From Luminiphilus sp051201685 (GTDB taxonomy: Bacteria; Pseudomonadota; Gammaproteobacteria; Pseudomonadales; Halieaceae): a DNA stretch of 64,000 nt. The stretch lies in the NCBI RefSeq assembly GCF_051201685.1, contig NZ_CP179213.1, forward strand, positions 2,976,001 through 3,040,000, in the 5' to 3' direction. The translations under genes and the position numbers were made by a program. This document shows, piece after piece, positions 36,406 to 45,456 of this stretch (position 1 is its first letter; each line of letters begins with the position of its first letter). Below the pieces are notes generated by a model. That model saw only the letters and a list, made by a program, of their open reading frames with translations, was not told the origin of the DNA and did no database searches.

Positions 36406-37893
36406 ATGGGCCACGCCACCGTCTTATCTCGAGCTGGGATCGGACTCAACGCGCCACTTGTCGCTGTTGAAGCCCATCTGAGCAACGGCCTACCCGCTTT
36501 TTCGATCGTTGGTTTACCCGAGAGTTCAGTCAGAGAATCTCGGGAAAGGGTTCGCAGTGCCCTTATTTGTTCGCACTTCAAATGGCCAGACCGTAGGATT
36601 ACAGTAAGTTTGGCGCCGGCGGAATTACCAAAAAGTGGCGGCCGCTTTGACCTCCCCATTGCTCTGGCAATTTTAGTGGCCTCGGAACAACTAGCTGGCA
36701 GCGCCGTAGCGAATCGTGAGTTTTTCGGCGAGCTGGGGCTCGACGGGTCTCTGCGGCACTGCCGAGGCCTACTCGCTGCGGTGCATGCCGCGACGTTAGC
36801 CCGCCACGCTGTCATTGTGCCCGATGAACAGGCAGAGAAAATGGCCAAGGTACCGGCTAGTCAGGTTACCGGCGCCAGCGACCTGTTAAGTGTCTGCGGC
36901 TTACTCAAGTCTAAAAGGCTCGGGGTCGTCACCGTCAAAACCAACCCGTCATCAACTCTGCAGCACACCGAGACGCCGCAGATCACCGGTCAAGAGGTTG
37001 CCAAACGTGCCTTAGAGATTGCCGCAGCGGGCGGTCACCACTTACTTATGATCGGACCACCCGGCGCGGGCAAAACGCTGCTCGCGGCTAGCTTACCGCC
37101 ACTTCTAGAGGCGCTGAGTCCCAGCGACGAACTGGAGCTGTCACTCATCAGAGACCTGCTAGGGCTCGAGCCCTCTGTGGAACGCCCCTTCAGGGCACCT
37201 CACCACAATACAACCGCCGCAGGGCTGATCGGTGGTGGCGCCAGTGCCACACCAGGAGAGGTATCCCTCGCTCACGGCGGTGTTTTGTTTTTGGACGAAC
37301 TGGCCGAGTTTCGCAGTCAAGTATTAGACCTTCTTCGACAACCCCTGGAATCCGGGCGCATTTCACTCAGCAGAGCAAAAGGAACTTACCACTACCCGGC
37401 GCGGTTTCAGTTAGTGGCTGCCATGAACCCCTGCCCCTGCGGTTTCGCAGGCATTGAAAACGAAAATTGCCGGTGTAAACCCGATGCTGTCGATCGTTAT
37501 CAAGGGCGTATCTCCGGCCCCCTTTTAGACCGCATCGACCTACACGTTTGCTTAGAACGGCAGCCCGCCGCCAAGCTTTTGCATTGCGATGCCGCGAACC
37601 CTGATGCTCTAGGGCGCCTGAGTACCTTAAATTTAGCGAGAAAAAGACAGCGCAAACGCCAGAAATGCCTCAACGCTGATCTCAGCAACACCCAGTTACT
37701 GAAGGTCTGTCCTATGGAGTCGCCGGTTCGGCGTTGGTTTGAGGAGGCCTGTGACCGGCTGCGCTTTTCGGGACGCGGAATTCACAAAACACTGAGGATA
37801 GCCCGCACCGTGGCCGACCTCGCACAGGAGTCTGCACTGAGTGAGGTCGTGTTACTCGAGGCTATGGGCTATCGGTCGAGACTACAGCCTTGA
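36406..37893 (+). CDS. comM: ComM/YifB-family AAA+ ATPase (Mg-chelatase-like)
   Basis: Hexameric helicase-like ATPase of 495 residues that aids branch migration during natural transformation in Vibrio and Haemophilus. The N-terminal Lon-like (ChlI) domain includes ALICSHFKWPDRRITVSLAP. The AAA core follows with Walker A GPPGAGKTLLA, Walker B GVLFLDELAEF and a C-terminal lid with a MNPCPCG motif. ATG 36406 follows AAGGAT. It lies on the same strand as ubiK, 85 bases on, and ends 3 bases before the convergent cytochrome gene. Confidence 0.93.
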   Translation: MGHATVLSRAGIGLNAPLVAVEAHLSNGLPAFSIVGLPESSVRESRERVRSALICSHFKWPDRRITVSLAPAELPKSGGRFDLPIALAILVASEQLAGSAVANREFFGELGLDGSLRHCRGLLAAVHAATLARHAVIVPDEQAEKMAKVPASQVTGASDLLSVCGLLKSKRLGVVTVKTNPSSTLQHTETPQITGQEVAKRALEIAAAGGHHLLMIGPPGAGKTLLAASLPPLLEALSPSDELELSLIRDLLGLEPSVERPFRAPHHNTTAAGLIGGGASATPGEVSLAHGGVLFLDELAEFRSQVLDLLRQPLESGRISLSRAKGTYHYPARFQLVAAMNPCPCGFAGIENENCRCKPDAVDRYQGRISGPLLDRIDLHVCLERQPAAKLLHCDAANPDALGRLSTLNLARKRQRKRQKCLNADLSNTQLLKVCPMESPVRRWFEEACDRLRFSGRGIHKTLRIARTVADLAQESALSEVVLLEAMGYRSRLQP

Positions 37894-37895
37894 CG

Positions 37896-38315
37896 CTACT
37901 GGCTGTTATTGACCATGTAGTCAACGGCGGCGTAAATCTCGTCATCGGAGCAGTTGCTGCAACCACCTCTGGCGATCATCCCTGTGCCTGCGACGCCATT
38001 GACACCGCTGGCGTAGAGCGCATCCATGCCTTTCTCCATGCGAGTTGCCCATGCTCCGGCATCGCCCACCATGGGTGCTCCTGCGGCTCCCGTAGAGTGA
38101 CAAGCCATACATGCGCCGTTGTAGACCTCTTCACCGGATCGAGCGACTGCCACCGAAGATTCTACAGCGCCACTCCCGCAGCTCTCGTCCCCAGCAACAC
38201 AAGCATGGCTGAAGGGCTGAATGCGGGCCTCAATTTCGGCACGCTGAGATTTGGACAGGTCGGCCGCCACGGCAATTGCGGGTAGCAGAACGATAAAAAG
38301 GGCAAGTAGACGCAT
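37896..38315 (-). CDS. Cytochrome c5-type c-type cytochrome
   Basis: Periplasmic monohaem cytochrome, 139 residues from ATG 38315 (AGGAG upstream). The signal peptide ends near AIAVAA. The haem motif is CMACH and the distal Met probably lies in GMIARGG. A second Cys pair, CSNC, near the C-terminus is typical of the c5 group. Residues about 20-65 form an extra helical/Cys-containing segment before the haem domain. It probably carries electrons to a terminal oxidase or peroxidase. Confidence 0.88.
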   Translation of the reverse strand: MRLLALFIVLLPAIAVAADLSKSQRAEIEARIQPFSHACVAGDESCGSGAVESSVAVARSGEEVYNGACMACHSTGAAGAPMVGDAGAWATRMEKGMDALYASGVNGVAGTGMIARGGCSNCSDDEIYAAVDYMVNNSQ

Positions 38316-38457
38316 GTTAGGTATCTCCTGTGGGAACGCCACCGATCATTGAGGCGCGGAGTATAACCACTTGTGACCCCGCATAAAACTCAAAGGCGAC
38401 GACCGGGCTTTGAATTTGCTAGATTAAGCGCCCCCACCAACCCTAGGACTCTTCTCA

Positions 38458-39090
38458 ATGAAGCTTTATACCTTCGACTCAGCACCCAACCCCGCTCGAC
38501 TTAAAATGTTCATTGATTACAAGGGCATCACTGTTGATACCGTACAAATTGACATGGCAAAGGCCGCCCAGCTAGATAAGGGCTATACCGACATTGTTCC
38601 TGAAGCCACCTTACCGACCCTAGTTCTTGACGATGGCACCCGCCTTACCGAAGTTATCGCCATTGCACACTATCTCGAGGCAATACACCCCGAGCGTCCG
38701 CTATTGGGGACAACGCCATCAGAACGCGCGTTTATTCTCAATTGGAATCATCGCATTTTTAACACCTTGTTCATGGCTTGTGCCGAGGCCTTCCGCAATG
38801 GTCATCCGGCTTATGCAGGTCGTGCCCTGCCAGGCCCACAAAATTTTGAACAGATACCGGCACTGGCCGAAAGGGGCAAAGATCGATTGATGACGGGTCT
38901 AGAAATGATCAATAGCGAACTCAGTCACCGTCCTTTTATTGCAGGGCAGCAACTGTCTTTTGCCGACATAGACCTACTCGCTGTTTTAACGTTCGCTAAA
39001 TGGGCGGCGAAAACAGAGCCCCGAGACGATATGACAGATCTTCATGCATGGCGACAGCGCGCCAGCGAGGCACTTCAAGCTGACGCCTGA
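38458..39090 (+). CDS. Glutathione S-transferase family protein
   Basis: Cytoplasmic 210-residue protein with a thioredoxin-fold N-terminal domain (MKLYTFDSAPNPARLKMFID, then the cis-Pro motif TLPTLVLDDG and TEVIAIAHYLE) and a helical C-terminal domain with the N-capping box FADIDLLAVL. The usual catalytic Ser/Tyr at the N-terminus falls in SAPNP. Class and substrate are unclear. It stands alone, divergent from the cytochrome gene. Confidence 0.87.
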   Translation: MKLYTFDSAPNPARLKMFIDYKGITVDTVQIDMAKAAQLDKGYTDIVPEATLPTLVLDDGTRLTEVIAIAHYLEAIHPERPLLGTTPSERAFILNWNHRIFNTLFMACAEAFRNGHPAYAGRALPGPQNFEQIPALAERGKDRLMTGLEMINSELSHRPFIAGQQLSFADIDLLAVLTFAKWAAKTEPRDDMTDLHAWRQRASEALQADA

Positions 39091-39108
39091 CCGAATTAAC
39101 GGCCCACA

Positions 39109-40218
39109 GTGACGCCAGAAATGTTCAAGGAAAGTTCTGTAAAGCAGCGTTGCTTGGTCGAGCTGTGGAGAGGCTGTCGGAGAGTACTGACCGTCGGATG
39201 GCTAATCGGCTTCATCGTCGGGTGCTCTCCCCCGGCACAAGGGCCTGATCAACTGCAGGATTATCGCCAGCGTCTGGCAAGAACGCTGGCGACTGCGGTG
39301 CCAGATGACGCTTCGGTTTTGATCCCGCCGAGAATTCAAGATGCCGACATACCGCCTCTGGATATTCCCGCAAGCCAGCTCAAACTGCTCGACTTTTTAG
39401 CACTCTCGGACTGTGCGCTGCAGGTCAACATTGGGCGTCGCAACAGCAGCTTAGGGCGAAATGCCGCGCCATCACAAAAGCTGCTTTTGGACCTAGAATT
39501 CTTGGCAATGGCACCGGCTTGCGTCAAAACACTCGAGCTCCAATCAGAAACCCGCTTGGTCGACGCGTTAACGGCTGCCATCGCTACAAAAACCCAATAT
39601 CTGCCGCATCGCATTTTCAATGCGGTGCTGGCAGGACCCGAGTACCGCCAGTTTTGGCAGCTCCCCCGCGGGCTGGATCAATATCCATCAGCCGTGGGGG
39701 GGGATGTTTTGGATGCCCTGCACTGGTTCGAGTACGCCACGACACAGTGGCTGGCGGGCAACTTTCAGTTCCAAGCTGACCAACTAGAGCAGCGGCTTTA
39801 CCATCTCCGCGCGGGTGATGGTGGGGCATTGCTACTCGCCGCAGTCACCCAAGCTCGCTCGCTGCAACAGGCTACCCAGCTGCTAGAATCGCGGGCTGCC
39901 GCGGGACCACTTTGCCCTAACGGCAGATCATCAACGTCTGCTCGAACGTTAGAGACTGTCGTGGTTAAATATTTCGCTACTGGCGTACAGATTTGGCTTG
40001 CAGACTTAAACCGACGAGAACGGCAGCTGTTACCGCCTATCGAAAACCTAGAAACTCAGCTTGCCCCAGTGTTACCCGAGCACTACCGCCAATGGTCCGC
40101 TAAACGTAAAACCGTGCTGATGCTTCTGCGCGATACGCCCCGAGAACACATAACCGCGCTGCAACACCTGGCAGCATCCTGTTCAGAATCTGTATTAACA
40201 CCACCTACTCAGAGCTGA
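39109..40218 (+). CDS. DUF3080-family lipoprotein
   Basis: A 369-residue exported protein. A membrane segment ends at FIVGCSPPA, a lipobox with Cys at residue 39, so it is probably a lipoprotein; the long N-terminus suggests translation might really begin at ATG 39121. The sequence LDFLALSDCALQVNIGRRNSSLG and later LLDLEFLAMAPACVK match DUF3080, a family of marine gammaproteobacteria, from memory. Function unknown. The gene starts 18 bases after the GST stop and may share its message. Confidence 0.7.
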   Translation: MTPEMFKESSVKQRCLVELWRGCRRVLTVGWLIGFIVGCSPPAQGPDQLQDYRQRLARTLATAVPDDASVLIPPRIQDADIPPLDIPASQLKLLDFLALSDCALQVNIGRRNSSLGRNAAPSQKLLLDLEFLAMAPACVKTLELQSETRLVDALTAAIATKTQYLPHRIFNAVLAGPEYRQFWQLPRGLDQYPSAVGGDVLDALHWFEYATTQWLAGNFQFQADQLEQRLYHLRAGDGGALLLAAVTQARSLQQATQLLESRAAAGPLCPNGRSSTSARTLETVVVKYFATGVQIWLADLNRRERQLLPPIENLETQLAPVLPEHYRQWSAKRKTVLMLLRDTPREHITALQHLAASCSESVLTPPTQS

Positions 40219-40259
40219 TCTCTCTGCTACACTTTACCTTCGTTTTGAGGAGAATCATC

Positions 40260-40856
40260 ATGTCACGAACACGCTTAATTACCGTCGTCAGCTTACTTTT
40301 GGCACTGCTGGCCGCCTGTGCATCTGCTCCACCCAAGCCTTCGGTCGACTTCGATGTCGAGCATGACTTCTCTCAGGATAAAAATATCGGCTTTTATGCC
40401 CTCAGTGGCGGCGTCACCGGCAGTAACCCCATGCAGATGACCGACTTCCAGAAAGACCGCATCAAAGAAGCGCTGGGTAACGCTCTGGAGGGTAAGGGTT
40501 ATAACTTAGTGGACAGTGCGACAGATGCTGATTTGTTAATTAGCTGGCACCTCAATACCGTCGAAAAACAAGACGTTCGAACCACGTCATCACCCAGCTA
40601 TGGCATGGGTGTGGGTTACAGCCGATACAATCGCTACGCCATGTACAACTGCTACAACTGCATGAGCAGTACAGACGTAAAAGTCACGGACTACACCCAA
40701 GGCACTTTCATTATCGATATGGTTGATCCCGTAAAAAATCGCTCGGTCTGGCGCAGCGTCACTCAATCCAAAATGAAGGGCGAAATGGTCAAAGACCAGA
40801 CCACCATCGACAGTGCAGCACGTTTGGTCCTTGCCGAGTTTCCGATGGCCCCCTAG
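40260..40856 (+). CDS. DUF4136-domain lipoprotein
   Basis: A 198-residue lipoprotein from ATG 40260, nine bases after GAGGAG. The signal peptide ends at LLAACASAP (lipobox LAAC). The DUF4136 body begins at VDFDVEHDFSQ, followed by KNIGFYALSG, DADLLISWHLN and a C-terminal segment WRSVTQSKMKGE, as in the family. A Tyr/Asn-rich loop (YSRYNRYAMYNCYNC) in the middle is unusual. Function unknown; the family is often linked to the cell envelope. Confidence 0.8.
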   Translation: MSRTRLITVVSLLLALLAACASAPPKPSVDFDVEHDFSQDKNIGFYALSGGVTGSNPMQMTDFQKDRIKEALGNALEGKGYNLVDSATDADLLISWHLNTVEKQDVRTTSSPSYGMGVGYSRYNRYAMYNCYNCMSSTDVKVTDYTQGTFIIDMVDPVKNRSVWRSVTQSKMKGEMVKDQTTIDSAARLVLAEFPMAP

Positions 40857-41133
40857 AGGCCACTGATCGCGCCGATATCGAGCGAGCAGTTTTGGGGTGG
40901 CCCGTGCTTTATGCCGGGCCTCTCAAGCAGGCGCCATCATATCGACGCGGAACCCCCTCACCGCTGCGGGGGAACATGGTTAGGGGTAACCCGTTCGGGT
41001 AGCTCCCAAGTACTCCCCACATAACATAGGATAGTAGGTGCAACCTAGAGCCCCTCTGGGTGCGCTGCCATTTGAGCGCAAGCATTACCTATTCGAAGGT
41101 TATCGGGCTCGCCAAGAATGTTGGGAGAAATTT
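40857..41133 (+). other. Hairpin-rich region between the DUF4136 gene and aguB
   Basis: This 277-base gap has no gene. It contains three stem-loops on the plus strand: GGCCCG/CGGGCC (40899-40920, a possible terminator but with a weak T-run), CCCCC/GGGGG (40953-40972) and ACCCG-tt-CGGGT (40989-41000) within an outer GGG/CCC pairing. The last two lie in the presumed aguB leader. No known riboswitch class was recognised. Confidence 0.4.
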
Positions 41134-42129
41134 GTGAAACTCATCCGTAAACCGCAGCTGCCTAGCCCCTGCCCCCTTCCTCACAGAAACCACAGAGAAG
41201 TTTGCATAGGCTTGGTTCAATGCCGCTGGCAGGAAGATCCGCAGCGCCATCGGGAAGCATTGAGTCACGGTGTCGCCACCGCCGCGAGTGCCGGCGCGGC
41301 GATTGTTTTTCTGCCGGAACTCACGTTATCGCGCTATCCAGCAGACACACTGCCCTCGGGGCCAGCTAATAGCACCGCCGAGGTATTACAGGGCGGGCCG
41401 ACGCACCAGTTTGCCGCGCAGTTGGCTCGAGACAATGATGTAATGGTGCATTGTTCGATCTTTGAGCACACCGACGCGGCGGATCATCGTGGCTTTAACA
41501 CGGCTATGGTTGTGGACACCTCGGGAGAGATCGTAGCTCAAACCAGAAAGCTACATATCCCGGTAACCACGGGGTATTACGAAGACCACTATTTTACGCC
41601 GGGCCCCGCTGAAAACCCCTACCCAGTGCACTCACTTTCCCTAGACAGTGGCGACATGGCTGTCGGCCTGCCCACCTGCTGGGACGAGTGGTTTCCCGAA
41701 GTGCCGCGCTGCTATGCCCTGGGCGGTGCTGAATTACTGTGCTACCCCACCGCTATTGGTTCAGAACCCGATTACCCAAGCTTCGATACCGAGCCTTTAC
41801 TGCGACAGGTTGTCGTTGGCCACGCTATCGCTAACGGATTGTTTATTGTCATACCCAATCGCTTTGGATCAGAAGGCACACTAGAATTTTACGGCTCCAG
41901 CTTCATCGTCGACCCCTTGGGGCGCGTGTTAGCGCAAGCCCCAAAAGATGAAGAGGCCGTTCTGGTTGCTGATATTGATCTAGGGCTACGAGAAGACTGG
42001 CTAACGCTCTTTCCCTTCTTTGGAACACGCCGGCCAGATACCTACAGCGCACTCACTGAGGCGCTGAAAAATCCACGCCAGCCTTCTGGGATGGGACTCC
42101 ACGGAGGCATCCCCGGACTAAGGTCATGA
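41134..42129 (+). CDS. aguB: N-carbamoylputrescine amidase (nitrilase family)
   Basis: Carbon-nitrogen hydrolase that turns N-carbamoylputrescine into putrescine, CO2 and ammonia. The chosen start is GTG 41134, five bases after GGGAGA, giving 331 residues. The Glu-Lys-Cys triad is visible in FLPELTLSRY, TRKLHIP and GLPTCWDEWFPEVPR; the last segment is characteristic of AguB. An N-terminal run of about 20 extra residues is unusual. Its stop overlaps the aguA start, which supports the pathway call. Confidence 0.88.
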   Translation: MKLIRKPQLPSPCPLPHRNHREVCIGLVQCRWQEDPQRHREALSHGVATAASAGAAIVFLPELTLSRYPADTLPSGPANSTAEVLQGGPTHQFAAQLARDNDVMVHCSIFEHTDAADHRGFNTAMVVDTSGEIVAQTRKLHIPVTTGYYEDHYFTPGPAENPYPVHSLSLDSGDMAVGLPTCWDEWFPEVPRCYALGGAELLCYPTAIGSEPDYPSFDTEPLLRQVVVGHAIANGLFIVIPNRFGSEGTLEFYGSSFIVDPLGRVLAQAPKDEEAVLVADIDLGLREDWLTLFPFFGTRRPDTYSALTEALKNPRQPSGMGLHGGIPGLRS

Positions 42130-43118
42130 CCTGCCTCATGCCGCCTGAATGGGCACCTCACAGCGCCACTTGGATGGCCTTTCCCGCTGGCGCCTACCCG
42201 GAAGCCCATGCCACAGACGACGACGTATGGCGGGCTTGGGCCAACGTCGCCAATGTCATCGTTGACCATGAGCCGGTCAACATGTTGTGCCATCCGGAAC
42301 AGTTACCCACCGCGAGGCGTCTATTGAGTTCGGCGGTTACGCTGCATCAATTTCCCATTGCGGATGCCTGGCTGCGGGATACAGGCCCAACTTTTGTAGT
42401 GGCAGATAATGCGTTGAAAGCTGTGGATTGGCGCTTCAATGGCTGGGGCGACAACACCGCTTTTGCTTGGGGTGAGGACGCGAAAATTGCAGCTCACATC
42501 GCTGATTTACTGGATATTGAGAGCATTTCATCGCAACTCACCAATGAAGGTGGGGGACTTCATGTAAATGGTGATGGCGTGGTATTGCTCACCGATACGG
42601 TCCAGCTGGACCCTGGTCGCAACCCCGACTGGACCCGGCTGCAGGTTGAAGATGAGGTGCACAAACTGTTGGGCACCGATCGCGCTGTCTGGCTACCCCA
42701 TGGGTTATGGCGGGATTATGCGGCCCACGGTACCCGAGGCCATGTCGATATTGTGGCCTGCTTCAACGAGTCTGGCTCAGTCCTTTTGCACCGCCAGCAA
42801 GATGGCAGTCACCCCGACTGTGAACGCTACGAGTTGCATCGTGAGGTGCTAGAGCAAGCTAACCTGACGTACACCGATATTGTGGCGCCCAAAACACTCG
42901 AGGATCGCTTTGGCTGGGTGGATTACAGCTACATCAATCACTACGTACTTAACGGAGCGGTAATCGTGCCGGCATTTTCTGACCCCCATGACGGTCTTGC
43001 GTGCGAACAGCTCGCAGAAGCTTGGCCCGAGCGCGATATACGAATAGTTGACGCACGGGTTATTTTTGCTATGGGTGGTGGGATACACTGCATCACCCAA
43101 CAGCAACCACGAATCTGA
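42126..43118 (+). CDS. aguA: Agmatine deiminase AguA
   Basis: Converts agmatine to N-carbamoylputrescine and ammonia. The 330-residue protein has the pentein-fold motifs: DAWLRDTGPTFVV near residue 78, WRFNGWGD, EGGGLHVNGDG, the His of GHVDIVACF, and the catalytic Cys in GGGIHCITQQQP. It overlaps aguB by 4 bases, so the two form the second half of the arginine-agmatine-putrescine route. No arginine decarboxylase is in the window. Confidence 0.94.
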   Translation: MTCLMPPEWAPHSATWMAFPAGAYPEAHATDDDVWRAWANVANVIVDHEPVNMLCHPEQLPTARRLLSSAVTLHQFPIADAWLRDTGPTFVVADNALKAVDWRFNGWGDNTAFAWGEDAKIAAHIADLLDIESISSQLTNEGGGLHVNGDGVVLLTDTVQLDPGRNPDWTRLQVEDEVHKLLGTDRAVWLPHGLWRDYAAHGTRGHVDIVACFNESGSVLLHRQQDGSHPDCERYELHREVLEQANLTYTDIVAPKTLEDRFGWVDYSYINHYVLNGAVIVPAFSDPHDGLACEQLAEAWPERDIRIVDARVIFAMGGGIHCITQQQPRI

Positions 43119-43936
43119 TGTTTACTTACATAAATCCCGATGTCCGCAAAAAGCTGATCGCCCGCAATAAACTCGTCAGAATCGATGAGGAGGGTCGTCA
43201 AATCGACTCAGTAGGTGCCTCCCCCCCCGGGCAGCGCAGCTTAAACCTGTTGGGGCCCGTGCCCCTACCCCTCGCGCGCGGTGAGAAACAGCCCATGGCC
43301 GATTGGTACGCTACCGTGCGTAGCACCGAATTGTCCGAGGTCGAGGGACTGGCATCCACGCTTAGAGAACAGGGCGGACAGCATTTGTTTTCTCAACTCG
43401 CCTCGAGCATGGCGGTCAACAGCGTTCTGGTCATTGGAGATGCCGAAACCTCCGAGTCACCCCTTGTCAGGGTGCATTCCAACTGCCTGACAGGGGATGT
43501 TTTTGGCTCAAGGCGCTGCGAGTGTGGGCCCCAACTGGAGGCCGCGATCGATCGCTTGGCGGAGGAGCCCGGCGGCGGCTATCTCATCTACATGGCCGGT
43601 CATGAGGGCCGTGGCATTGGGCTTTGGGCGAAGGCCGCTACCTACCTGTTGCAAGACGAGGGCGAGGACACTTATCAGGCCAACCGGTCACTGGGACTGC
43701 CCGACGACTCCCGTGACTTCAGCGACGCCGCCACGCTGCTGAAGTATTTCGGTCGTGGTCGACCGCTGCGTTTGCTGACCAACAATCCCAAAAAAGTCGA
43801 AGACCTTGTTGCTAATGGACTAACCAATATAGCGCGCGTCAAACACGTCACCGGTGTCGATGACCACAACCTGCGCTACCTGCAGGCTAAACGGGCTTGG
43901 GGCCATTCGATTGATGAGGACGACTTGAGCAGCTAG
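43118..43936 (+). CDS. GTP cyclohydrolase II-like protein (divergent RibA paralogue)
   Basis: A 272-residue protein. Residues about 110-260 are a GTP cyclohydrolase II domain: the zinc ligands lie in HSNCLTGDVFGSRRCECG, then HEGRGIGLW, YLLQDEGEDT and LLTNNPKKVE. Canonical RibA has RQEGR where this has GHEGR, from memory. Residues 1 to about 90 are an extra N-terminal domain absent from E. coli RibA (196 residues). Its ATG overlaps the aguA stop by one base. It may make riboflavin precursors or act on GTP in another pathway. Confidence 0.75.
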   Translation: MFTYINPDVRKKLIARNKLVRIDEEGRQIDSVGASPPGQRSLNLLGPVPLPLARGEKQPMADWYATVRSTELSEVEGLASTLREQGGQHLFSQLASSMAVNSVLVIGDAETSESPLVRVHSNCLTGDVFGSRRCECGPQLEAAIDRLAEEPGGGYLIYMAGHEGRGIGLWAKAATYLLQDEGEDTYQANRSLGLPDDSRDFSDAATLLKYFGRGRPLRLLTNNPKKVEDLVANGLTNIARVKHVTGVDDHNLRYLQAKRAWGHSIDEDDLSS

Positions 43937-43949
43937 AGCTCCCTCCGTT

Positions 43950-44270
43950 TCAGTTTAACCATTCGGGGAGTGGTGCATCACCCAAGGAAATTTCCAGCGT
44001 ATTGGCTGCGGCTGGGTGGCTGTGGCCCACCATTTCATCATAGGCGCTTCGCTGACGCAGCAGGATCTCACACCCCGCAACGGTCTTGAGGACCCGCTTC
44101 ATCTCCAGCAAATTATGGCGCTTCAATATTTTGCGTTCATCCTCTGCAATAACCCGCTCTTCCCCGTTAATTCGTGCGTGGGCGATGTACAGGCTGAGAT
44201 CAACCGACTCTACAACGAGTTGTTCAATATGCTCGGTCTGCTTTTTTAGTTCCTTCAACGTGATTTTCAC
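43950..44270 (-). CDS. DUF6482-like small protein
   Basis: A 106-residue cytoplasmic protein. The layout (a beta segment LSLYIAHARINGEER, then a helix with VLKTVAGCEILLRQ, then SAYDEMVG) resembles the DUF6482 family of Pseudomonas, from memory. No catalytic motif can be named. It faces the ribA-like gene and stands alone. The lysine-rich start MKITLKELKKQTEHIEQL is a plausible N-terminus. Confidence 0.55.
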   Translation of the reverse strand: MKITLKELKKQTEHIEQLVVESVDLSLYIAHARINGEERVIAEDERKILKRHNLLEMKRVLKTVAGCEILLRQRSAYDEMVGHSHPAAANTLEISLGDAPLPEWLN

Positions 44271-44538
44271 AATACGGCCCCGCTCTAGTATGTCCTCTGG
44301 ACCCTACGACAGCGCGGCCGTTTCAGCCCGCTGCCGTTCGCTATTTGTCCAGCGCCATTTATTATGGGTAACCCACTGAACCCGCTGTTCAGACTGTGGC
44401 CTTGGCATAGACCGCCCCTGATCGGCAGCGGCCCACAACGCCAAAATTCATCAGGGCTGTCAGCAGCGCTGGCAAGCGATCCCTACAAAAGTTGGACGGG
44501 CCCGGTGTTTTCACTCTTAAACGGTGATCATAGCGCCC

Positions 44539-45456
44539 ATGTTGCCCGAGCTTGAAAATGTGCGCTTCACCGCTGCGGGTGAGACCCTTGACGTCTTGCC
44601 CTCCTACAGTGGCGTCTATCGATTCTTTGGCGCCGACGAGGCGCTTTTGTATATCGGCAAAAGTATCGATATCAAGTCGCGAATCAATGCCCATTATCAA
44701 GAGGGTCGGAAGGTCGGCCGACACCAGCGCATTATGGGGCAAGTCACCCATATTGATTGTTCTCCAACAGCCGGAGAAGTGGGGGCTTTGCTGGCGGAGA
44801 ACGCCGCGATCAAAGCAGAAACTCCCTTGTATAACCGTCGCCAGCGTCGCGTGAAAAAGCTTTGGACTCTTCATCTGAAACATTCTGAACAAGGATTTTT
44901 ACAGCCGTCTGCGGCGGATTTTTTACTCGAATCAGACCGGGCTGTCGACAGTTACGGGTTGTACCAAAATAAGCGTCACATTGAATCAACGCTGCAGCGT
45001 CACGCCAGAGATCATGGCCTTTGCTTACGATGTATGGGTATGGACCGAGGTCGCGGACCCTGCTTCCAATACCAATTGGGGCGCTGTGACGGCGCTTGCG
45101 CAGGTGCAGAATCGGCTGAGGAGCACAATGCCCGGCTGCTTTCGGCGCTAGACCGAGATCGCATCGCCGCATGGCCTTTTCCCGGTGCCTTGGCTTTGCT
45201 AGAGCGCAACGTCAGCCCCCTACCCCAACAACCAAAAGCCCAATACCATTTGGTGCATCACTGGGCCTATTTGGGCACTTTTGCAACGCGTGCTGAAGCC
45301 ACGCGGGAACTAAAAAAAGGCTGTCAGCGCCTATTCGATCGCGATGGCTACCACCTATTATTGTCAGCCCTGCGTAAAGGACGGCTGGAGATCCTAGACG
45401 CCAAGTCAGGTCAGACCGTGGATAACCCATTGCTGGGATCAGGCCGCGACTCTTGA
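44539..45456 (+). CDS. cho: Cho-type excinuclease (UvrC N-terminal homologue)
   Basis: A 305-residue GIY-YIG nuclease. The active motif SGVYRFFGADEALLYIGKS opens the protein, with the conserved Arg in KSRINAHY and the Glu in LLAENAAIKAETPLYN. A short C-terminal Cys cluster (LCLRCM, GPCFQYQLGRCDGACAG) follows. This is Cho, which makes the 3' incision in nucleotide excision repair; it lacks the UvrB-binding and RNase H parts of UvrC. The start may be ATG 44539 or GTG 44524. It overlaps the photolyase gene by 4 bases (TTGA). Confidence 0.85.
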   Translation: MLPELENVRFTAAGETLDVLPSYSGVYRFFGADEALLYIGKSIDIKSRINAHYQEGRKVGRHQRIMGQVTHIDCSPTAGEVGALLAENAAIKAETPLYNRRQRRVKKLWTLHLKHSEQGFLQPSAADFLLESDRAVDSYGLYQNKRHIESTLQRHARDHGLCLRCMGMDRGRGPCFQYQLGRCDGACAGAESAEEHNARLLSALDRDRIAAWPFPGALALLERNVSPLPQQPKAQYHLVHHWAYLGTFATRAEATRELKKGCQRLFDRDGYHLLLSALRKGRLEILDAKSGQTVDNPLLGSGRDS

